A stretch of DNA of 64,000 bases from Spirometra erinaceieuropaei (lineage: Eukaryota > Platyhelminthes > Cestoda > Diphyllobothriidea > Diphyllobothriidae), in assembly GCA_902702965.1 (NCBI GenBank), contig CACRXP010000038.1, positions 140,462 through 204,461 of the forward strand. The letters are read 5' to 3'. The first letter of the stretch is position 1. Each line of letters begins with the position of its first letter. Positions 58,390 to 64,000 of this stretch are shown here, piece by piece. The translations under genes were made by a program, and so were the position numbers. Below the pieces are notes generated by a model. It ran no database searches. It was not told the DNA's origin and was given only the letters and a program-made list of their open reading frames with translations.

Positions 58390-60130
58390 GAACGGAACGC
58401 TAAGACGGTATCAGTCGGGTGGCACTATGATGTGAAGGGGTATACTGATCCAACTTGTGCATAAAAGCCTCGACGAATATGGAGATGGCGATATCTGCCG
58501 ACAGAGCATTCCCATGCTCAACCATTCTGTTGGAGAAGATGAACTTCCTTGTGTCCAGCCTGGCGCCACTCACACGAAGTTGACGTGGATGACCTTGGAA
58601 GTTTGTTGTGGTTGCTGATTCAAAGAAGCCTGCAGGAAAAAGACAGCAGGGCTGGCCGTGCATGATATGGAATGTGTGTCAGATCGCCACCTAGCTGTCT
58701 GTAACTCAGAGGGAGGAGGCCGAGATTGAATCGCCGTGTTTCGTAGGGTAGTGAACCCTGTCGACTAACGGATTCGATTGTACGTCTTTGGACTTTTTCA
58801 ATGATGCTGAGGTCTTTAGTGGCCCAGGGCTTCCACGTTTAAATAGCAAACCCTAACTGTGGCCGCACAAACGTCCGAAAGACTCTAGTGAGGCAGTCCT
58901 CAATGAACGTAGAGAAAGCGCGCTTGACAAGGCAAAGGGATGACATCGCGGATTTGGCTACCTTGGAGCAGTGAGTGATGGTTTGAGTGAGGCCGTGACC
59001 CGCACACCCAAGTCCTTCTGGGCGTCTACCTCCTGTAATGGTAGGCCATTAAGGCGGTAAACCCTGCGACTCGAAGATCGGGCTCCATCGACTCGAGAAT
59101 GTTGGACTTAGTCATAATAAACGGTAAAATCCAGTTATGCGATAATTTTTCGAACCGGTTCAGGTTTGTCTGCAAGCGCTCTTCGTCAACTTCAGTTTGG
59201 ATGACGTTCCGAAGCTTAACATCATCAGCGAACATGGCGACATCACAGTTCTGTTCACTGATGCAGTCATTGATGTATATAATTAACAGGGTAGGGCCAA
59301 GGACGAAACCTTGAGAAACACCCTTTTCAACCGCTACCCCGACTGACTGTCTGTCACTGACGTGGACAATTTGAGAGCGACCGATCAAGAAGCTTTGAAT
59401 CCACCCCCAGGAGATTGTCCCTAATGCCTGTTCGGCTTAATCTGTACAGGAGGCGCTGATGCAGTACATTATCAAGTGCTTCCTTACAGCCGACATAGAC
59501 TACGTGCACTGCATTCCCGCCATCCACTGCCCCGCCCCAGCGTTCTAAACAATGAAGCAGGTTCGTCAAGCACGACCTTCCTCTACGGAATCCATGCTGG
59601 ACGTAGCATAGCAGTTTATGCTGCTCTAGGAAGCGCATTATTTATCGCTTAATTATTTTTGTCCACAATATTGCAGCGAACTGACGTGAGGCTGGTTGGT
59701 CTACGGTTGGTTGCTGAGACCTTGCTACCGCCTTTATTCAGTACTGCAATCCGTTCAGATTTCCATTCAGCAGGCAAATAGCCTGCTTCTCGAACGAAGC
59801 TTGGAAAAGCATGGACAGCGGTTTAGACAATGTCCCCGTGAGCTCTTTTAACAATTTGGGACGCCCAGGTGATTTTGACTAATTTAGAGTCAACAGTGCT
59901 TTGCGAACAATAGCTTCGGCAAAAGAAACGGTCTCCATCGTTGAGCTCTCCTCTAAGTCGCAGTCGGGAGGAAGGAGATGTAAATATGGACTTACAAAGT
60001 TTTGAAAGGTGCTCTGCCTCTGTTCTATCTTCACTAAGCCCTAGACCTTCACAAAAGTCCAATGAAGGATTGGGTCTCTGTTTGGCGTGCACCTTCTTAC
60101 GTAACCACAGTAAAACTTTGGATATTCCGT
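58390..60130 (-). mobile_element. CR1-clade non-LTR retrotransposon, decayed (copy 3)
   Basis: Minus-strand pieces in order: NPSLDFCEGLGLSEDRTEAE and SKLVKITWASQIVKRAHGDI (pre-RT); YVQHGFRRGRSCLTNLLHCL, VHVVYVGCKEALDNVLHQRL; EKGVSQGFVLGPTLLIIYIN, VAMFADDVKL; then near the 3' end SATTTNFQGHPRQLRVSGAR, FSNRMVEHGNALSADI. The pieces lie in different frames, so there are several frameshifts as well as stops. It differs from copies 1 and 2; three CR1 lineages are present. Confidence 0.82.
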
Positions 60131-60287
60131 GACCTTTTTCAATAGGTCTTACTCGAAAGCATACCGTGTCCTGAATATTAGTCGCTTAGCCAGATTCTTC
60201 TGTGCCTTATATGCATTTATCGACAAAGAGCTCCTATTCGAGAAGAATTTCCTCCATTACTTCCGCTTTATATTCACTTCTTTTGTC

Positions 60288-60937
60288 CTGATCCCAAGTG
60301 TAAGCGCAATATGGGCATTGAACATAAAGCAAGCCGAAGGGGGATGTTGGAATCACTAGTGGGGAAAGTAGCCGAGACTGAAACGGAAAACGCACCTGAT
60401 GCATGACAAGTCTGTCGCGAGATTGAAGGAAACCTAGCATTCGCGCAAAACACTTGGCTGACAGAAAACGCAGGGTAGCAATACCTCAAACCTAACGGCA
60501 AACATAACGCAACCTAATGTAATTATAAACCTAACCGTGAACTTACTACAAACTCTAGCCTTAACCCTAGGCCTAGTCTTAATCCTTAATCTTAATCCTT
60601 CATCCTTAATCTTAATTCTTAACCACAACCCTAACCCTAAATTTAGCAGTTAACCTGCATTAACCGTAACCCCAACCTTAAAACTAAACGCGAATCAAAA
60701 CCACAATCCAAACCGTAACTCTAACTGGAACCCTTAAATTTAACACAAACCCTAACCATAAACTCAATTCTCAGCCTGACAGTAACCCAAACCCCAAAAC
60801 CAATCCTACCTCTAAACCGAAACATCAGGTTGCCCGTTTCAATTTTAGCTTTGGTTACTTTCCCACTAACGTTTTCAGCATCCTCCTTCGGCTTAATTTA
60901 CTTGCAATGCCCAAACTGCGCTTACACATTGGACCAG
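60288..60937. mobile_element. Inverted-repeat element with ~115-bp ends and CCCTAA-like core (T8)
   Basis: The left end CTGATCCCAAGTGTAAGCGC and onward is inverted at the right (GCGCTTACACATTGGACCAG). Pairing continues inward through AAGCCGAAGGGGGATG against CATCCTCCTTCGGCTT and GTGGGGAAAGTAGCC, for roughly 115 bp. The core at 60490-60800 contains ACCCTAGGCCTAGTCTTAAT, CACAACCCTAACCCTAAA, TTAATCCTTAATCTTAATCC. Confidence 0.8.
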
Positions 60938-61009
60938 GGCAGCCTAACCGACCCCTACCCTTCCTTTTTAAAGCTTATGTTAGCCACGATGATCGATTGT
61001 TCAGTTTCT

Positions 61010-61580
61010 TCCTTGAAATCGGGAAGTAAGTAGTAAGTTTTCGCAAAAAGGGGTGGATCGAATTCCATCTAAGTGGAAGTGCCATAGAAGCCATCTTGAG
61101 AAGGAGTAATTGAGCCTGACTCTCGGTCCTCCAACCGGTAATTCCGACAGTTCGAACAACGATTTCCACCGGATGGTCCACAGCAAGATGGGAGCAGGCA
61201 TGGTGACTTGCTCTTGAATAAGTTTATGGTGGTAGTAGACTTGCACAGCACCTACCGCACTCCCTCCTCGTACTCTTCCGCCTGGGACCGGTGTCAAGAC
61301 AGAGCCAGGAAGACCGGAGGCAGGGGAGGGCACAGGTGGATGGCACGGTCGAGCCCGCCCGTACCTAGGCGTTCCACTCCACATCCCACGGTCCAAACAG
61401 CCAATGTCCAGGATTTTAACCAACACTGACGACAGCTGGGTCTGCCACCGCACTGCGAAATGTTGGCATTTGTTATGGTGCGCATTCTGATACCGCCTGC
61501 CAGTATCCGATGTGGCCCCCGTGTTGGTCCAGCGAATCTACCGCGTGGCCTGTTTTGGGGGCACATCCGGCCAGTCACTC
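61010..61580 (-). repeat. Interspersed repeat R2, copy f (longest)
   Basis: Inverted, with both modules: GTTGGTCCAGCGAATCTACC and GGTGCGCATTCTGATACCGC; then CTAGGCGTTCCACTCC, TGGCACGGTCGAGC, GACCGGAGGCAGGGGAGGGC, ACCGGTGTCAAGACAGAGCC, ACCTACCGCACTCCC and GCCTGACTCTCGGTCCTCCA, the last shared with the start of copy a. Confidence 0.8.
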
Positions 61581-62401
61581 CTTAGACGTGAGGAGTGAGT
61601 TATCCCGTCAGTTGATAACCCTCCAAATCCTAACTTTTAGCGCATCGTGGTAGATCAAATCATGCCAGATCTAGTATAGGGAATAATACGTTAATATGCC
61701 GACGGGATGAATTTCGCGGTGTCGGCTGCATCCCCCATGCACTATTCCGTTGTCCGAGTTTGTCAACTACAGTCTAGTTCACGTGCAAGTCAACACTATA
61801 GAACAACGTATTATCAGTCTATTTATGCTAATAGGATTATGCTTATTAAGGAAACTAACCTCGAGAGTTTATTTTGGATTCATACTAAGACAGTACCACT
61901 AAATTCATTTCTCTATTCACTCCAATCAGTCCTGTTTAGTACAGTCGAATTTCAGAAACGATTTCTAAGGCAGTTCAGCAATTGAACACTAATCATAAAA
62001 CCCGTAAATTAGGAACTTTCTTCCACTGATTGACTATGCCTCCTCGAATATCTCAGTTTTCTGTAAAGGACATCGAGCCGAATTATCATTTTTTCAAAGT
62101 TAAGAAGACAAATAGATCGCCTGGCGTATGTGTGAAACCTTGACTTTGGTCTAAACCAATCAGGAGACTTAGGGCGAAGCACCCAGTAGGTCACAGAAGT
62201 AAGTTTCCTCTCAAAGATTATCGGTAACACAATTTAAAAAGTTGATAGTTTGCAAGTTATTCGTATAATAAACTGATAAAATGCAAAATAGACCTTTTGA
62301 AAGTCAGAATTAAAAAAACTTTAAAAAGTAAACATGTTAAAAACTGAGTCCCACCGGACTACCCTGTCCTCAGTCTGTGCAGTCTAAGATCGCCTTCAGA
62401 T
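61581..62401. other. No recognised feature
   Basis: AT-rich; contains a small hairpin ACTCCTTAGACGTGAGGAGT near 61578-61600. Probably includes the 3' UTR of the gene starting at 62731. Confidence 0.35.
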
Positions 62402-62731
62402 TCAGGAATTCCCCGTCCTGCCCGTTAATCGGGCGTCATTTTCCTCCTCCTCCACAAAACCTTCGTTTTCGGCAAATTCATTTTGCAAACGCATCAGCTC
62501 TGCCAGTTCGCGTTTCTGCTTTCGCACTTTTTTGACGCGTTTGTACACGAAGAGGATGATGAAGCAGACACAGCAGCCAGTACCGAAAAAGAAGAGGGCA
62601 ATTCCAGCGATGAAGCGCGGACGATCTCCATTCTCTTCCCCTGCTCCCCACATGCAGCCTCCAATTAAGAGGCTGAGGACTGTGAGGCCGAATAAAGTAA
62701 AGAGCAACGGTTCTCCCTCGAACAGGAGCAT
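62402..62731 (-). CDS. Two-membrane-segment protein, paralogue 2 (unknown family)
   Basis: 109 residues from MLLFEGEPLL. TM1 is about residues 9-26 (LLFTLFGLTVLSLLIGGC). The loop is WGAGEENGDRPR, TM2 about 41-62 (FFFGTGCCVCFIILFVY), then basic KRVKKVRKQKR and an acidic tail (ELMRLQNEFAENEGF, EEEEND). The frame stays open upstream to 62911, but I place the start at the Met shared with the 35.3-kb paralogue, which also encodes exactly 109 residues. The minus strand has TTTTTAAG just before GAGTTATCAAATG, so a 5' UTR splice acceptor is possible. First 92 residues are about 64% identical to the paralogue without gaps; the last 15 differ. Two conserved Cys pairs (CC in TM2, Cys at the end of TM1) could be acylated or structural. 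Same strand as paralogue 1, 27 kb apart: a dispersed or expanded tandem duplication. Function unknown. Confidence 0.75.
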   Translation of the reverse strand: MLLFEGEPLLFTLFGLTVLSLLIGGCMWGAGEENGDRPRFIAGIALFFFGTGCCVCFIILFVYKRVKKVRKQKRELAELMRLQNEFAENEGFVEEEENDARLTGRTGNS

Positions 62732-63539
62732 TTGATAACTCCTTAAAAATGAGGTCTCTTTTTGAATCCCAGCTTGTAAGTTGGTGGAGAAACCGCCAAC
62801 GGCAATAACGACACCCGGAAATTGGAGAACGTCCCTTCTCTCTGTCTGAAAGGCAGCAAATGCAACAATCGTTCTTCTGCGGATTATCGATTTTCCCGCG
62901 CGCTTACGCACTTGAGTTCGTCTTCCAACTGCACCGCTAGTCTGTGCTGGTAAGGCGCCTATGAGACATCAACAGCAGCGGATATGCAATGGCTAATGAC
63001 GCGACCGTGTGATTGGTCGCCTTTGCCGCCTGTTAAAACGTCAACAGAGCTGGGATCCACGTAGTAAAGTGATTGTACTGATCAACATTAGTGGAAATAA
63101 GTGGGAAATTTTGAGATTTTTGAATCAAAACCTACTGCCTTCTCGCACGTCCTGCCGCTTTGACGGGGTCCATCAGAGGAAATAAGATCGTCATAGCGCG
63201 CCCCTAGATTTGATTCTTAATACGTATATCCAAAAGCATATTCCAAAGGAGTTCATGGAGGTTAACTATATTGTTTGAAATAGACAGGACAATTTGCACC
63301 CTTCGTCCAGAAATGTTAATTACTTTTGGGCGGCGGCCGTCGAGTTGCCGATGCGAAGGGAAGGCACAAAATAAAGGTCCGTAATCGGGGTAATAGACAA
63401 TGAGATAAACGGTGGTACGTCTACCTAAGGTTGTCTTTCGTGTTGGTCGTTGAGAAGATTATAGCGAATGAATACCGGCGCCACTTCGTTAACCAGTGCC
63501 TGTGCAAATAAGACGAAAGACCAAATTAAGCTGACCCCG
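62732..63539. other. Upstream region of paralogue 2; CCAAT box at 63010-63018
   Basis: Minus strand GACCAATCAC about 285 bp before the ATG matches the position and orientation of the CCAAT box upstream of paralogue 1. No other feature is supported. Confidence 0.35.
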
Positions 63540-64000
63540 AATTTTACGTGAAGAAGGTCGCGGAGGCTGTCAGCCGCCTTCTTACACCCCTTGGAATGGA
63601 ATTGACGCGCAGAACGGAGACAACCATTAGGCGCCAGATCATGAAGTCGAAAGATCCACTGAAACGGCAAGAAACATCTGGAGTCGTTTACTGGGTCTGG
63701 TGCAGTTGTGGACAAAGTGAATATGCCGGAAAAACTGGAAGACTAGTCTAAATGCCGACGGTCGAGCACGCAGCAGCAGTGGGGAGGAACGACGCCAACT
63801 CCCAAGTCGCGGCTCATTCGACGGGACCCAACCGCAAATTCAAGTTTGATGAAACCAAAATTCTTGTTAGAGGTGACAACCGCGTGAGCCGCGAACTGCT
63901 CAAGTAATGAATTTTCGGTCCTCAATCAATCAACAAGCGCAACGACCTCCCCTCTCCATATTCAGTTGTGAGACTTTGCCTAAGCAAAGTAAGAAGTCAC
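63540..64000 (+). mobile_element. Penelope-like element, GIY-YIG part, runs off the window (copy P6)
   Basis: One frame from 63548 to the window edge: KKVAEAVSRLLTPLGMELTR, TIRRQIMKSKDPLKRQE, SGVVYWVWCSCGQSEYAGKT (GIY-YIG core), stop TAA at 63749, then VEHAAAVGRNDANSQVAAHS, FKFDETKILVRGDNRVSREL, stops TAA TGA near 63906, then FGPQSINKRNDLPSPYSVVR. Stops without frameshifts mark it as a pseudogene. Its DNA endonuclease role is as in P1, but the sequence belongs to a different PLE subfamily. Confidence 0.8.

Noticed and set aside
1..64000. CRISPR arrays, bacterial operons, rRNA genes, viral genes
   Set aside because: No regularly spaced identical repeats, no operon-like gene packing, no rRNA signature, and no viral structural or polymerase motifs; all RT sequence belongs to CR1-like elements, and the PLE pieces carry only the endonuclease.

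Overview
This is an animal nuclear genome fragment, gene-poor and full of old repeats. I infer a flatworm, probably a tapeworm of the Spirometra/Diphyllobothrium type. The reasons are introns, CR1-clade retrotransposons, Penelope-like elements (PLEs) with GIY-YIG endonuclease and hammerhead ribozymes, a Merlin DNA transposon, tRNA-derived short repeats and many degenerate TTAGGG-like islands. Species assignment is inference; nothing suggests a bacterial or viral source.

Host coding content is small. (1) One internal exon of the DNA-repair nuclease gene ERCC4/XPF at 417-580 (+) encodes part of the C-terminal helix-hairpin-helix domain. (2) A possible first coding exon of an unknown coiled-coil protein lies at 10815-10973 (+). 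(3) Two single-exon paralogues of an unrecognised 109-residue two-membrane-segment protein lie at 35288-35617 (-) and 62402-62731 (-). Their proteins are conserved while synonymous sites have diverged, so both look like genes under purifying selection. (4) A weak candidate exon is at 34434-34614 (+). Everything else that is recognisable is repetitive.

Repeat layout. (a) About nine copies of a ~1 kb foldback family, nearly palindromic end to end, lie at 1.3, 4.6 (half), 11.4, 31.9, 41.3, 50.2, 52.2, 55.1 and 57.2 kb. (b) At least eight short inverted-repeat-bounded elements have cores made of degenerate TTAGGG-like hexamers, at 4.4, 14.5, 18.3, 21.6, 27.1, 49.7, 51.4 and 60.3 kb. (c) Three decayed CR1-like retrotransposons lie at 43.2-44.4 (-), 46.2-49.1 (+) and 58.4-60.1 (-). 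(d) PLE pieces lie at 20.3-20.9, 23.4-23.7, 37.6-38.0, 40.0, 45.5-45.9 and 63.5-64.0 kb; three carry a minimal type-I hammerhead motif next to an AATAAA-like site. (e) A 788-bp Merlin element with perfect 34-bp terminal inverted repeats and a truncated transposase lies at 36649-37436. (f) A GC-rich interspersed repeat, called R2 here, has about seven copies. (g) Three 81-nt tRNA-Ser-like units lie at 9.15-9.68 kb, with a separate tRNA-derived SINE at 7.9 kb. (h) A young 425-bp inverted-repeat element lies at 18638-19062.

The genes do not form a pathway. The window reads as a TE graveyard with islands of host exons. The most novel items are the two-membrane-segment paralogue pair, the foldback family whose two arms evolve together within each copy, the TTAGGG-core inverted-repeat elements, and the hammerhead-bearing PLE ends.
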